From Micromonospora yangpuensis (GTDB lineage Bacteria; Actinomycetota; Actinomycetes; Mycobacteriales; Micromonosporaceae): a stretch of DNA of 64,000 nt. Of the stretch, positions 35,387 to 44,893 are shown one piece after another (the stretch's first letter is position 1; each line of letters opens with the position of its first letter). The notes beneath the pieces were generated by a model that did not search any database, had not been told where the DNA came from, and worked only from the letters and a program-made list of their open reading frames with translations. The position numbers and the translations under genes are program-made. The stretch covers positions 5,766,001-5,830,000 of the forward strand of contig NZ_FMIA01000002.1 of NCBI RefSeq assembly GCF_900091615.1, given 5' to 3'.

Positions 35387-35770
35387 CTAGCGGTGCCGGT
35401 CGGTGCGGCTCGGCGTCCGACCTCCGTCGGGGGGCGAGGTCGGGAACGGCACGACGGTACCGCTCGACTCGGCGTCACCGGCCGCCGCGAAGGCGTTCCA
35501 GGAGATGTCCACCAGCAGCCGCTTCAGCTCGGCGTGCCGGAGCGCGGCGTTGCGTTGCAGGGCCAGCCGGGCACCGAGCACCACACCGACCAGCGTGGTG
35601 GTGATCGCCCCGGTGGCGGCCAGGAGCTGGACCCCGGTCACCTCGTCGCCGGTGAGCACCGCGATCAGCAGCCACGTCCAGCAGGCGACGGCGAAGACCC
35701 CCGCCTTGGCCACGAAGAAGACGCTTACCGCACCCGGGCGGTGCGGCGGTTGACGGTCGGACTCGGCCAT
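35387..35770 (-). CDS. Small two-helix membrane protein
   Basis: Protein of 127 residues with two hydrophobic helices (VFFVAKAGVFAVACWTWLLIA and LLAATGAITTTLVGVVLGARL, trimmed here) and a cytoplasmic helical segment RHAELKRLLVDISWNAF. No recognised domain. ATG with a GAAGGAG site. It is divergent from the XRE regulator with about 265 bp between starts. Function unknown. Confidence 0.7.
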   Translation of the reverse strand: MAESDRQPPHRPGAVSVFFVAKAGVFAVACWTWLLIAVLTGDEVTGVQLLAATGAITTTLVGVVLGARLALQRNAALRHAELKRLLVDISWNAFAAAGDAESSGTVVPFPTSPPDGGRTPSRTDRHR

Positions 35771-36035
35771 GCTGCTCCTTCTCGGGCACGATGCGGCCCC
35801 GCGGCGGCACCACCGCGGCGAGGACCACCGCTGCGGGACCACCGCGGCACGACGACAGGCCTCAATAGTGCCGGTCACCCGAGGGTTCCGCACGGCTACC
35901 CACCGCTGATTCGGGCCGGTGGGGGCCCGGTTCCGGACAATAGGTTCGGTCGGTCGGTTGCCTCCACCGACGGCCGTACTACCCTCGAAGACGCACCGTC
36001 CGGTGCTCGGCTGGCAGGAAGAAGACCTCACAGGG

Positions 36036-36479
36036 ATGGGTTCGGCACAGGTTTCGCCGCAGAACGCGTTCGCCCGCTTCGTCCGTCGCGCCATCGACGA
36101 CGCCCGCGAGACACGCGGCTGGACCGTGACCGACCTGGCCACCCACACCGGCGTGGGCCGCTCCACCGTGTTCCGCTGGTTGGCCGGCGACTGGCAGGAC
36201 TACCCCGAGCTGGCCAAGGTGCGCAGCTTCTGCACCGCCCTGGACCTGCCGGTCACCGCGGCGTTCCGCGCGCTGGGCCTGCCCGAGGCCGGCCGGGTCG
36301 GTGGCCAGCGGCGGGGCGAGGAGGCCCCGGTGGAGGCGGACGTGCGGGTGATCCTGGACCGGCTGGCCGATCCGACGATCGCCGCCGAGGAGAAGCACCA
36401 CATCCGGGACCTGCTGCGTTACCTGGCCCACCGGCCGGTCGGCGGGCGGGCCGACGACGTCAGGCGACGGTCAGCGTGA
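36036..36479 (+). CDS. XRE-type helix-turn-helix regulator
   Basis: DNA-binding protein of 147 residues. The helix-turn-helix is WTVTDLATHTGVGRSTVFRW at about residues 30-50, in an XRE/Cro-like domain; the C-terminal half is helical (VEADVRVILDRLADPTIAAE) and may sense a ligand or dimerise. Start chosen at the ATG giving MGSAQVSPQNAF, which places the HTH normally; a longer reading frame upstream lacks support. Its end overlaps the end of the convergent gene by 20 bp. Confidence 0.82.
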   Translation: MGSAQVSPQNAFARFVRRAIDDARETRGWTVTDLATHTGVGRSTVFRWLAGDWQDYPELAKVRSFCTALDLPVTAAFRALGLPEAGRVGGQRRGEEAPVEADVRVILDRLADPTIAAEEKHHIRDLLRYLAHRPVGGRADDVRRRSA

Positions 36480-37464
36480 ACTCGGCGGTCCGCACCTCGC
36501 CGGCTACCTGGAAGTCCAGGTAGAGCCGGTAGCTGCCGGGGCCGGGCGCGGTCACCCAGAACTTCACCGCGCCGGCGTCCAGCTCCGGCTCGGGGTGCAC
36601 GTGCAGGTAGCCGAGGTCACCCGACCGCAGCGCCACCAGGTGGCCGTACGCGCCGAGGTACCGCTCCAACGTCGGCACCGCGCCGTCCGCACCCTCGATG
36701 GTGAAGACCAGGGGTACGGCGACGCCGGGCTTCGGCTCACCCTGGTAGGAGACGGTGAACCCGTCCGCGATGGTCTGCTGGGCCGGCGCGGGCAGCGGCA
36801 CCGGCGCGTACTGCCCCGGGGCGGTCAGGTCCACGCCGAGGGTGACTGCGGTCTGGAGTCCGTCGTCGGCGACGGCGGTGAAGTCGGCGTACATCCGCCA
36901 GACGCCCGGCTGGGTCAGGGTCAGCGGGATCGACCAGGTGCCGTCGGGGGCCATCGTCGGGTGCAGGTGCTGGTAGCCGCTCAGGTCCCGGCGGACCACG
37001 ATCAGGTGCAGCGGCTTGTCGTGCACCACGGCGAACCGGGTGACCGGCTTGCGCTGCCCGTCGTGCACCTGGAAGCGCAGCTCACCGGCCTGCCCGACGG
37101 GCAATTCCGGGGTCGACGGGACCAGCGTGTAGCCGGCCGAGGTGACCGACAGCCCGGTGGCGTCGTCCGGGTCGGCCCCGTCGTGCTGGTGCGCGCCGGT
37201 GCCGGGGGCGTGGCTGTGCCCGCCGCCCGCCGCCGCGCCGCCGACCGTCCCGCCGGCCGGGGTCATCGGGCCGGCCACCGTCTCGCGCGGGTTGATCCGC
37301 CCCAACCCGAACCCCAGGAGTACGGCCAGCAGCAGCCCGCCCACCACCAACGCCATCCGTACGGTCGAGGGGTCGACCACGGTGGGGGCCACCGTCCCGG
37401 CCGGCTCGGAGGCCGAAGCGGGGACGGGGGCCTCGTCCTCGACGGTGCTGGGCTGCTCAGGCAT
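36460..37464 (-). CDS. Membrane-anchored protein with His-rich linker
   Basis: Protein of 334 residues: short cytoplasmic N-terminus, one membrane helix at about residues 36-54 (RMALVVGGLLLAVLLGFGL), then a His-rich linker GGGHSHAPGTGAHQHDG and two beta-rich halves with related HLHPTMAPDGTW and YLHVHPEPEL segments. The histidine clusters suggest metal (copper-like) binding outside the membrane. Comparable proteins are annotated as secreted or heavy-metal-related, but I cannot name a family with certainty. ATG start. Confidence 0.7.
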   Translation of the reverse strand: MPEQPSTVEDEAPVPASASEPAGTVAPTVVDPSTVRMALVVGGLLLAVLLGFGLGRINPRETVAGPMTPAGGTVGGAAAGGGHSHAPGTGAHQHDGADPDDATGLSVTSAGYTLVPSTPELPVGQAGELRFQVHDGQRKPVTRFAVVHDKPLHLIVVRRDLSGYQHLHPTMAPDGTWSIPLTLTQPGVWRMYADFTAVADDGLQTAVTLGVDLTAPGQYAPVPLPAPAQQTIADGFTVSYQGEPKPGVAVPLVFTIEGADGAVPTLERYLGAYGHLVALRSGDLGYLHVHPEPELDAGAVKFWVTAPGPGSYRLYLDFQVAGEVRTAEFTLTVA

Positions 37465-37570
37465 GCCGCCACGGTACCGCCACGACGTGCGGTGGCCGGA
37501 GGTGGACGGCGGCCGGATCCGTCGGCCGACCCCGGTGGGGCTGGCGAACGCACCACCGGTCTCGTCGCGC

Positions 37571-39196
37571 CTACCTCGCCGGCGCGCTTCGCATGTTCGG
37601 CTCCGAACGCGTCCGGTGCGGCACCGCCCCGGCCGACGCCAGGCTCTGCTGCGGGGAGCCCGCCGCGGGACCGACGTACGACAGCCGGGCAGCGGCGAGA
37701 TCGGACACGGCCGGGCGGTTCTCGTCGGGGCCGGCGGCCCGGTCCCGCCCGACTGCCGACGTCGACGGGTTGACGGGTGCCGGCCGTACCAGGGACCGCT
37801 GTTCGAAGTTCGCCGCCACCCGCAGGGAGTGGACGGTCGCATCGGCCATGTCCCAGGCTGCGGTACGGGTTCCCGGGCCTTCGGAGGCTCGACCCGACAG
37901 GAACGCAAGCCCCTTCTCTGCCCCGTCCAGGGCGGCGATGTTGCGGCGCAGCACCTCACCGACAACCTGCTGGGCGTGGTGGACGGTCTGCAGGTCGCCG
38001 CGTTGGGGTTCGCCGGGATTCTTCAGCTTCTGGTCGATGACCTCAAGAAGACGATCGTTGACGGCCTTCAGCTTCTCGGTTTCCGGCACGAACTTCGCGA
38101 ATGACACCCGGGCCAGTTCCCGCCCGACCGCCTGCTGGACACCGGCGATCTTTTCCTTGGTCGCGGCACTCGTCGGGGCGGGTTCTTCCCGGCGTACTCC
38201 GGGCTTCGCCGCCGCCAGCGCCCACATGGCTGCGCTGGAGGTTCCGCGCAGCTCATCGATGGTCTGCAGGTACCGCTCGATCTTCCCGACGCGGTCGACG
38301 TGTGGCTGGATCGACCGGGCGAGCCGGCGCGCCCCACCCAGGATCTCCTGCTGGAGGGCGCGGATCGTCTCCCCCTCCGGGCCCAGGCGGTCCGCCGTGG
38401 GCATCAGCCGCCTCAGCACCCTCGGCAACGGCAGGAGGTCGCCGGTTACGCGGTAGCCACGATCGTCCGTACTTCCACTGGCGATTGACGTGTCGGATTC
38501 GTAGCCCGCATCGAGGTCCCGACGGTCCTGCCCGGTGCCGACCTCCCGTCGGGCCGGCTCGAGTTCTCGGATCTGCCCACTGATCGCCCTGACCGAACTC
38601 TCCAGGGACTGCTGCACGTAGAGGTTTCCGACAGCGCCGGCGTTGACCCCGTCGAGGGCGTGTGCCGAGTATTCGACGGCGCCGGCCAGCTGACCCAGCC
38701 TCTTCCGGATATCGAGTTGGTTCTTGCGGACCATCCGCAGGTCGGGATGCCGGACCTCCGTCCCGGGCCGCCCGCCGGATTCCTTGATCGCCCGGTCCAG
38801 GCGGTCGAGCAGCGCCTCGTTCCGCTTCTTGGCGGCCTCCACCTCCCCGGCCAGCGCCCGGGGATTCGAATCCTGCCAGTGCTCCGCCAACCGTTCGGGG
38901 AGCTGGCCGAACCGCCGCTCGCCCCGCTCGCCGATGTCGCCCACGCTGCCGCGCCGGGTGAAAGGTGACTCGTCGCGCCCCAGGAAGTACGCGTCGATGA
39001 CCCTGTGGTCCAACTCCTTGGCGTAACCGACCAGGCGGTCGAGCTGCAGGGTGAGTTCGCCCAACTGCCGGTGGATCTCCGGGCCGGCCGGCCCGAGGTC
39101 GAGCGGTGCCGCGCTCCGCGCCGGCGACTCGACTGTCTGCTCCGGGATCCGCAGCACCGTCACGACCGAGTCGGCGTCGCTGTCGCTGTGGGCCAT
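37571..39196 (-). CDS. Large helical protein with accessory-type C-terminal tail
   Basis: Protein of 541 residues, predicted mostly alpha-helical and charged, without signal peptide, membrane helix or known domain. Helical stretches include LGELTLQLDRLVGYAKELDH, VRKNQLDIRKRLGQLAGAVE and AGVQQAVGRELARVSFAKF. The last 60 residues switch to a polar tail that includes VSDLAAARLSYVGPAAGSPQ, the same type of ending as other accessory proteins in this window, and closes RTRSEPNMRSAPAR. ATG with an excellent GGAGG site. It is 110 bp downstream of the RecQ gene on the same strand and probably has its own promoter. It may be an effector or structural cargo; unknown. Confidence 0.72.
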   Translation of the reverse strand: MAHSDSDADSVVTVLRIPEQTVESPARSAAPLDLGPAGPEIHRQLGELTLQLDRLVGYAKELDHRVIDAYFLGRDESPFTRRGSVGDIGERGERRFGQLPERLAEHWQDSNPRALAGEVEAAKKRNEALLDRLDRAIKESGGRPGTEVRHPDLRMVRKNQLDIRKRLGQLAGAVEYSAHALDGVNAGAVGNLYVQQSLESSVRAISGQIRELEPARREVGTGQDRRDLDAGYESDTSIASGSTDDRGYRVTGDLLPLPRVLRRLMPTADRLGPEGETIRALQQEILGGARRLARSIQPHVDRVGKIERYLQTIDELRGTSSAAMWALAAAKPGVRREEPAPTSAATKEKIAGVQQAVGRELARVSFAKFVPETEKLKAVNDRLLEVIDQKLKNPGEPQRGDLQTVHHAQQVVGEVLRRNIAALDGAEKGLAFLSGRASEGPGTRTAAWDMADATVHSLRVAANFEQRSLVRPAPVNPSTSAVGRDRAAGPDENRPAVSDLAAARLSYVGPAAGSPQQSLASAGAVPHRTRSEPNMRSAPAR

Positions 39197-39307
39197 CTCC
39201 ACCTCCAGTAGATTGCCGTCGGCTCGATCTACGGAGCGCCGCAGCGACCGTTCGGTAACTTGACGTCGACGATCTGTGGAACTTGTCACAGTCGTCGATG
39301 GCCCGGC

Positions 39308-41584
39308 TCAGCCGGCCACGGCGAGGGTGAGGGGCAGCACCCCCGGCGCACCGGCCTGACGCAGCAGGCGGGCGACGAGGGTAAGGGTCCAGCCGGTGTC
39401 GGCCAGGTCGTCCACGAGCAGTACCGGCCCGTCCAGCCCGGCGAGGGCGGCGGCCAACTCCGCATCGACGGTGAAGGCGTCGTGCAGGGCGCGTACCCGC
39501 TGGGCGCTGTTGCCGCGCGGACCGGTGCCGGTGGGCGGGCCGACCGGGGCGACCTGGCCGAGCAGCGGGAGCCGACCGACGGAGGCGATCCGCTCGGCCA
39601 GCGAGCCGACCAGCGTCGGCCGGCGGCGGGAGCCGACCGCGACCACCCCGACCGGGCGGGCCGACCACCGGTCGTCGCCGTGTGCCCAGGCCTTGAGCAC
39701 CTCGACCACGGCGGCGGCCACGTCGTCGGGGACCGGCCCGTCGGCGGCGTCCGGCCCGAGCAGGCCGCGCAGCCGGCCACCCCAGCCGAGGTCGGAGAGC
39801 CGCCCCACCGCCCGGCCGGGCAGCGCCTGCTCACCGGGCGGAATCCGACCCTTCAGCGGTACGCCGACCGCGTCCAGCCCGGTCGGCCAGAGCTTCTTGG
39901 GCGGCAGGTCGACCCCGGGTCGGCCGAGGAAGGTCCGCGCGGCGGTCAACGCGGTGTCGGAGACCGCCGGGGTGAACAGCGGTTCGGCACAGCGGTCACA
40001 CCGGCCGCAGTCGGCCGCCTCGGCGTCGTCCAGGCATTCCCGCAGGTAGCGCAGCCGACAGCCGGGTGTGGCGGCGTACTCCCGCATGGCCTGCTGCTCG
40101 GCGGTGCGGGCCTGGGCGACGCGCCGCAACCGGGCCTCGTCGTAGACCCAGGGCTCGCCGGTGGCGAGCCAGCCGCCGCGCACCCGGCGGACCGCGCCGT
40201 CCACGTCGAGCACCTTGAGCATCAACTCCAACCGGGTACGCCGCAGGTCGACGATCGGCTCCAGGGCCTGGGTGGACAGTGGCCGGTCGGGGTGCAGTGC
40301 GGCCAGCACGGCCCGCACCTGCTCCTCGGGTGGGAAGGCGAGCGAGGCGAAGTACCGCCAGATCGCGGCGTCCTCGACCCCGGGCAGCAGCAGCACCTCG
40401 GCGTGCGCCACCGCCCGACCGGCCCGGCCGACCTGCTGGTAGTAGGCGATCGGCGACGGCGGCGCCCCGAGGTGCACCACGAACCCGAGGTCCGGCTTGT
40501 CGAAGCCCATGCCCAGCGCGCTGGTGGCGACCAGCGCCTTGATCTTGTTGTCCAGCAGGTCCTGTTCGGCGGCCCGCCGGTCGGCGTCGTCGGCCTGCCC
40601 GGTGTAGGAGGCCACCGACCAGCCGCGTGAGCGGAGGAACTCGGCCGTCTCCTGGGCCGCCGCGACGGTCAGGGTGTAGACGATCCCCGAGCCGGGCAGC
40701 CGGTCCAGGTGGTCGGCGAGCCAGGCCAGCCGGTGCGCCGGGCTCGGCAGATCGAGTACGCCCAGCCGCAGTGATTCCCGGTCCAGGCTGCCCCGCAACA
40801 CCAGCACGTCCGGCCGCCCGCCGCGCCCGCCGTCCGCCTCGGTGCCGGTGGCCGGTCCGGTGCCGGTGGCCGGCTCGGTGCCGCCGCTCGGCTCGGTGCC
40901 GGTGGTCGGCCTGGTGCCGGTGCGGGCGGTCGTTTCGGTGTCGGTGGTTGGCTCGGTGCCCAGTTGTTCGGCGACGTCGGCGGTGACCCGGGCGTTGGCG
41001 GTGGCGGTGGTGGCCAGCACCGGGGTCCGCTCGGGCAGCCGGCCGAGGAAGGTCCGCAGCCGCCGGTAGTCCGGCCGGAAGTCGTGGCCCCAGTCGGAGA
41101 CGCAGTGCGCCTCGTCCACCACCAGCAGCCCGGTGGTGGCGGCGAGCCGGGGCAGCACGCTGTCCCGGAAGTCCGGGTTGTTGAGGCGTTCCGGGCTGAT
41201 CAGCAGCACGTCCACCGCACCGGCGTGGATCTCGCCGGTGATCTCGTCCCACTCGTCGAGGTTTGCCGAGTTGATGGTCCGGGCCCGGATGCCGGCGCGG
41301 GCGGCGGCCTCGACCTGGTTACGCATCAACGCCAGCAGCGGCGACACGATCACCGTCGGCCCGTACCCACCGGCACCGTCGGTGGCGCGGAGCAGGGCGG
41401 TGGCGACGAAGTAGACAGCCGATTTGCCCCAACCCGTGCGCTGCACGCAGAGCACCCGCCGCCGGTCGACCACCAGCGCCTCGATCGCCCGCCACTGGTC
41501 CTCGCGCAGCCGGGCGTGCTCACCGGCCAGCCGACGCAGCACCGCCTCGGCTCGCTCACGTACCGCCGTCCGATCCACACTCAT
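39308..41584 (-). CDS. RecQ-family helicase fused to a phosphoribosyltransferase domain
   Basis: Protein of 758 residues. Helicase core: Walker A QRTGWGKSAVY (about 48-58), DEAH box VVDEAHCVSDWGHDFRPDY (about 155-175), the TTATANARV block, and the motif VI QQVGRAGRA. An insertion near residue 210 is a low-complexity run of TGTEP/ATGT repeats. A RecQ zinc-type cysteine cluster follows (CRLRYLRECL and CGRCDRC). The last 150 residues hold a phosphoribosyltransferase-like fold with VLLVDDLADTGWTLTLVARL, the PRPP-binding motif. Helicase-PRTase fusions of this kind are known in actinobacteria; roles in DNA repair or recombination are likely. ATG start. Confidence 0.88.
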   Translation of the reverse strand: MSVDRTAVRERAEAVLRRLAGEHARLREDQWRAIEALVVDRRRVLCVQRTGWGKSAVYFVATALLRATDGAGGYGPTVIVSPLLALMRNQVEAAARAGIRARTINSANLDEWDEITGEIHAGAVDVLLISPERLNNPDFRDSVLPRLAATTGLLVVDEAHCVSDWGHDFRPDYRRLRTFLGRLPERTPVLATTATANARVTADVAEQLGTEPTTDTETTARTGTRPTTGTEPSGGTEPATGTGPATGTEADGGRGGRPDVLVLRGSLDRESLRLGVLDLPSPAHRLAWLADHLDRLPGSGIVYTLTVAAAQETAEFLRSRGWSVASYTGQADDADRRAAEQDLLDNKIKALVATSALGMGFDKPDLGFVVHLGAPPSPIAYYQQVGRAGRAVAHAEVLLLPGVEDAAIWRYFASLAFPPEEQVRAVLAALHPDRPLSTQALEPIVDLRRTRLELMLKVLDVDGAVRRVRGGWLATGEPWVYDEARLRRVAQARTAEQQAMREYAATPGCRLRYLRECLDDAEAADCGRCDRCAEPLFTPAVSDTALTAARTFLGRPGVDLPPKKLWPTGLDAVGVPLKGRIPPGEQALPGRAVGRLSDLGWGGRLRGLLGPDAADGPVPDDVAAAVVEVLKAWAHGDDRWSARPVGVVAVGSRRRPTLVGSLAERIASVGRLPLLGQVAPVGPPTGTGPRGNSAQRVRALHDAFTVDAELAAALAGLDGPVLLVDDLADTGWTLTLVARLLRQAGAPGVLPLTLAVAG

Positions 41585-41762
41585 CCGGCATTCCTACCAG
41601 CCGACCCGACCCCGGCAAGCCCGGCCAGAGTGTTCCGGGTCACAGATGAATGGCTCGTTAACCCTCGAACCACCCACCATCGACCTCCGTAGTTCGGATG
41701 CGTCCGGTCGCTCACCGACAGCAGCCCAGCCCGACGCCTCACCTGACCGAGCGGAGCAGCCA

Positions 41763-42314
41763 GTGGACAGGCCCAAGAGTTCGTACCCGATCGCGGACGC
41801 TCGCAACAGCCAGTACGTGACGGCGGCGTTCCTGCGGGTAAACGCGGAGACCGGCTTCGAGTACTCCCGGGAGAGAAGCGCCGAGAACGCACTGACCGCC
41901 CTGGGCAAGATCCAGGCGGTGCGAGGAGACCTCGACAAAGAGATGGAAAGGGATCCCCGCCCAGGCAAGTCGCCTCGGTGGGAGCGGCTCTACGAGACCG
42001 ACGACCACATGATGACGGCCGAGATCCATCAGAAGAGGGTCGTCGAGCTGCTGTACCAGAACGAGCCGCACAGCAGGCTCCAGCACCACCAGGACAAGGC
42101 GATCGACGCGACCTCGCAGGCGTTCCGGATGACGCCCGGTGGCATCAGCCAGTCGACGGTGAGCACGGCGGCGGGGCTGGCCTCCCCCACGCCCGCCGGC
42201 CACCGGCCGGCCGGATCTGGCGATCACGGGAGCAGCGCGACTCCTGCGGCACCCGCGCGAACCGAACGTTGGTTGACCCCGCCTTCGAACCGGCCCGGCA
42301 GGAGTGCCGGATGA
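41763..42314 (+). CDS. Lineage-specific accessory protein with shared tail motif
   Basis: Protein of 183 residues with no recognised domain. The first 130 are helical and charged (EYSRERSAENALTALGKIQA), then VSTAAGLASP and a Gly/Ser/Pro/Arg tail of about 45 residues, the ending shared with other accessory proteins here. The GTG start is preceded by GCGGAG at good spacing; an ATG at 41645 is possible. It overlaps the next gene by 4 bp (ATGA), so the two are co-translated. Divergent from the RecQ gene. Confidence 0.7.
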   Translation: MDRPKSSYPIADARNSQYVTAAFLRVNAETGFEYSRERSAENALTALGKIQAVRGDLDKEMERDPRPGKSPRWERLYETDDHMMTAEIHQKRVVELLYQNEPHSRLQHHQDKAIDATSQAFRMTPGGISQSTVSTAAGLASPTPAGHRPAGSGDHGSSATPAAPARTERWLTPPSNRPGRSAG

Positions 42315-42883
42315 GACCCCCGAACCCGATGGAGTCGGCGATAGGTTCGGCACAGGCAGTGGTACGGAGCGCGCAGAACGCCGCCCAGGTGACCGAGGCC
42401 GGCGGCTCGGCGCTCACCACCGCGCTGGAGCAGATCGAGCAACGTCTGGGCCGCTTCACTACCGAATTCGAAGCGGCTCGGCAGACCCTGCCGCCCGCGG
42501 GTACGGACCGACGGCTGGACAGCGCGCTACGACAGGCCGAAGAGGGTCGTCGCAACGCCACCGAGGAGTTGGCGAAGGCCAGGGCGGGGGCGAACGACCC
42601 GACGAAGTTCGAGGTGACGCTGGCAGGCGTGGGGCAGGTCGCCGTGGATCTCGACGGCGCGGCCCAGGCACTCACCGGGGCCGGCGAGCACCTCGCCGCG
42701 CAGGCCAGGCGGGAGACCGGGCCGACAGTCGTCGCCGCTCCGCCGACGGTGACCGAGGCGGCGCTGCTGGGCAGCCCGCACCGCCCGGATGCCTCGTCGC
42801 AGGCAGGCCGGGACGGTGGATACGCTTCCCGCCCGGCCGGTCACGCCCCGGCACCACCGGGCCGGACGAGAGGCAAGACCTGA
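42311..42883 (+). CDS. Lineage-specific coiled-coil accessory protein
   Basis: Protein of 190 residues. Residues 1-125 are predicted as long helices (TTALEQIEQRLGRFTTEFEA and RNATEELAKARAG), with Ala-rich heptads. Then comes the motif VTEAALLGSP and a polar tail ending PPGRTRGKT. The gene is coupled to its upstream neighbour. Together they look like a two-protein unit, perhaps cargo and helper. There is no signal peptide. A hairpin lies between it and the convergent repeat-gene array. Confidence 0.7.
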   Translation: MRPPNPMESAIGSAQAVVRSAQNAAQVTEAGGSALTTALEQIEQRLGRFTTEFEAARQTLPPAGTDRRLDSALRQAEEGRRNATEELAKARAGANDPTKFEVTLAGVGQVAVDLDGAAQALTGAGEHLAAQARRETGPTVVAAPPTVTEAALLGSPHRPDASSQAGRDGGYASRPAGHAPAPPGRTRGKT

Positions 42884-42898
42884 CGAGGACGTGGAGCA

Positions 42899-42927
42899 GG
42901 TACGGCGGCCCGGCGAATCGCCGTACC
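42899..42927. terminator. Hairpin between convergent accessory genes
   Basis: Perfect 9-bp stem GGTACGGCG/CGCCGTACC with an 11-base loop, 15 bases after one stop and about 35 bases from the opposing stop. Confidence 0.65.
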
Positions 42928-42962
42928 GCTGTGCGCCAGTAGGACATGGGGCCGGTCCGACG

Positions 42963-43925
42963 TCAGTGACGCGACCGCCCATTGTTCGACGATGATCCGG
43001 GTGCCGGGTCGTACGGCGCATACCCAGCCGGCGCATGCTGCGACCTGGCAGCGGGCGGAACAAGGGCGGCAGCTGTGGCAACACCACCGGCCTGACCAGG
43101 CCAGGCCGACAGCCCCGAAACCCCCAACCCCTGCACCAACTCCGGATCCAAATCCAAATCCAAATCCATCTCCGGCACCGGCTGCGGCTGCGGCTGCGGC
43201 TGCCGCTTCGGCATGCTACCCGCCGGCCCCCGCCCGAAAGCGCCGGCCGCAGACTGAGACTCGATCAAATCGCTCGTCGCCACCGGACAATCCTTCGGAT
43301 AACCACGATGCCGAATATTGCTCAGGATCTGGTTGAGATCCACCTCCATGTCGCCCACCGGAACCTTCGTGGACGACGGTTGCCCGAAACGGTTGGCGAC
43401 GTGATACTCGACAGCGGCATGAACAACCGCCCAACCCGACTCACCCCGCCTGGCACTACCTCCCCTGGAGAAGGCACCCATATCGCGGTACAACTCGATC
43501 AAATCTCTCGTCGCCGCCGGACAAGCCTCCGGAAAACCCTGCCGCCGAATATTGCTCAAGGCCTTGCTGAGATCGACCTCGATGCCGTTCACCGGCACCT
43601 CCGTGGACGGCGGTTGCCCGAAACGGTTGGCGACGTGATACTCGACAGCGGCATGAAGATCCGCCCAACCCGACTCGCCCCGACGCCCACTTCCCTTGGG
43701 GAAGGCACCCATATCGCGGTACAACTCGATCAAATCCCGCGTCTCCACCGGACAGGCCTTCGGAAAACCAAGACGCCGAATATTGGTCAGGATTTGGCTG
43801 AGATTGACCTCGGTGCCGTTTACCGGCACCTTCGTGGACGGTGGTTGCCCGAAACGGTGGAGGAAGTGGTACTCGACAGCGGCATGAATATTCGCCCACC
43901 GTTGGCTCTCCGGATTTTTCGGCAT
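42963..43925 (-). CDS. Modular repeat protein A (three units)
   Basis: Protein of 320 residues, last in the array. Three units of about 80 residues, each like W-A-[DNV]-[IVL]-H-A-A-V-E-Y-H, then FGQPPST, a P-V-[NG]-[GD] turn, N-I-R-x-x-G-[FY]-P, and RDLIELYRDMGAF. The spacing of Trp, Gly, Pro-Val and the closing hydrophobic-Gly pair resembles a divergent helicase-associated domain, so nucleic-acid binding is possible (inference). The last unit is followed by QSAAGAFGRG, a Gln-Pro repeat, PEMDLDLDLDPELVQGLG, VATAAALVPP and a Ser/Asn tail. ATG at MPKNPESQRW is preferred: the sequence upstream changes freely between copies. Confidence 0.75.
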   Translation of the reverse strand: MPKNPESQRWANIHAAVEYHFLHRFGQPPSTKVPVNGTEVNLSQILTNIRRLGFPKACPVETRDLIELYRDMGAFPKGSGRRGESGWADLHAAVEYHVANRFGQPPSTEVPVNGIEVDLSKALSNIRRQGFPEACPAATRDLIELYRDMGAFSRGGSARRGESGWAVVHAAVEYHVANRFGQPSSTKVPVGDMEVDLNQILSNIRHRGYPKDCPVATSDLIESQSAAGAFGRGPAGSMPKRQPQPQPQPVPEMDLDLDLDPELVQGLGVSGLSAWPGQAGGVATAAALVPPAARSQHAPAGYAPYDPAPGSSSNNGRSRH

Positions 43926-44041
43926 GACCACTCGACGGGCCGGACTCACACACGGTTCAACCCGCACCGAACCCCCCAAAGTGACACTCGCCACACCCAG
44001 CACGGGGACCCGTCCAACACAACGACCCCCAGCATCCACGT

Positions 44042-44776
44042 TCAGTGACGCGACCGCCCATTGTTCGACGACGACCCGGGTGCCGGGTCGTACGGCGCAT
44101 ACCCCGACGGCGCATACCCGGCCGGCGCATGCTGCGACCCGGCAGCGGGCAGAACAAGGGCGGCAACTGTGGCAACACCACCGGCCTGACCAGGCCAGGC
44201 CGACAGCCCCGAAACCCCCAACCCCTGCACCAACTCCGGATCCAAATCCATCTCCGGCACCGGCTGCGGCTGCGGCTGCGGTTGCCGCTTCGGCATGCTA
44301 CCCGCCGGCCCCCGCCCGAAAGCGCCGGCCGCAGACTGAGACTCGATCAAATCGCTCGTCGCCACCGGACAATCCTTCGGATAACCAGTTAGCCGAATAT
44401 TGGCCAAGACCTGACTGAGGTTGACCTCGATGTCACCCACCGGCACCTTCTTGGACGGCGGTTGCCCGAAACGGTTGGCGACGTGATACTCGACAGCGGC
44501 ATGAACATCCACCCAACCCGACTCGCCCCGCGCGGTCCTGCCTCTGTTGGGGAAGGCACCCATATCGCGGTACAACTCGATCAAATCCCGCGTCTCCGCC
44601 GGACAAGCCTCCGGAAAACCGTGCCGCCGAATATTGCTCAAGGCCTTGCTGAGATTGACCTCGATGTCGCCCACCGGCACCTTCGTGGACGGCGGTTGCC
44701 CGAAACGGTGGAGGAAGTGATACTCGACAGCGGCATGAATATTCGCCCACCGTCGGTTTCCCGGATTGTTCGGCAT
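44042..44776 (-). CDS. Modular repeat protein B (two units)
   Basis: Protein of 244 residues, the shortest member: two complete units (RWANIHAAVEYHFLHRFG and SGWVDVHAAVEYHVANRFG), then a partial unit ending CPVATSDLIESQSAAGAFG, then the common Gln-Pro, acidic and VATVAALVLP tail. The start MPNNPGNRRW corresponds to that of the other copies. The loss of one or two units relative to neighbours looks like an in-frame deletion between repeats. Function unknown, as for protein A. Confidence 0.74.
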   Translation of the reverse strand: MPNNPGNRRWANIHAAVEYHFLHRFGQPPSTKVPVGDIEVNLSKALSNIRRHGFPEACPAETRDLIELYRDMGAFPNRGRTARGESGWVDVHAAVEYHVANRFGQPPSKKVPVGDIEVNLSQVLANIRLTGYPKDCPVATSDLIESQSAAGAFGRGPAGSMPKRQPQPQPQPVPEMDLDPELVQGLGVSGLSAWPGQAGGVATVAALVLPAAGSQHAPAGYAPSGYAPYDPAPGSSSNNGRSRH

Positions 44777-44893
44777 GACCACTATACGGGCCGGACTCAC
44801 GCACGGTTCAACCCAGACCGGACCACCCAAAGTGACACTCGCCACACCCAGTACAGGCGGCCCGTCCAACACGACGGCCCTCAGCGCCCACGT

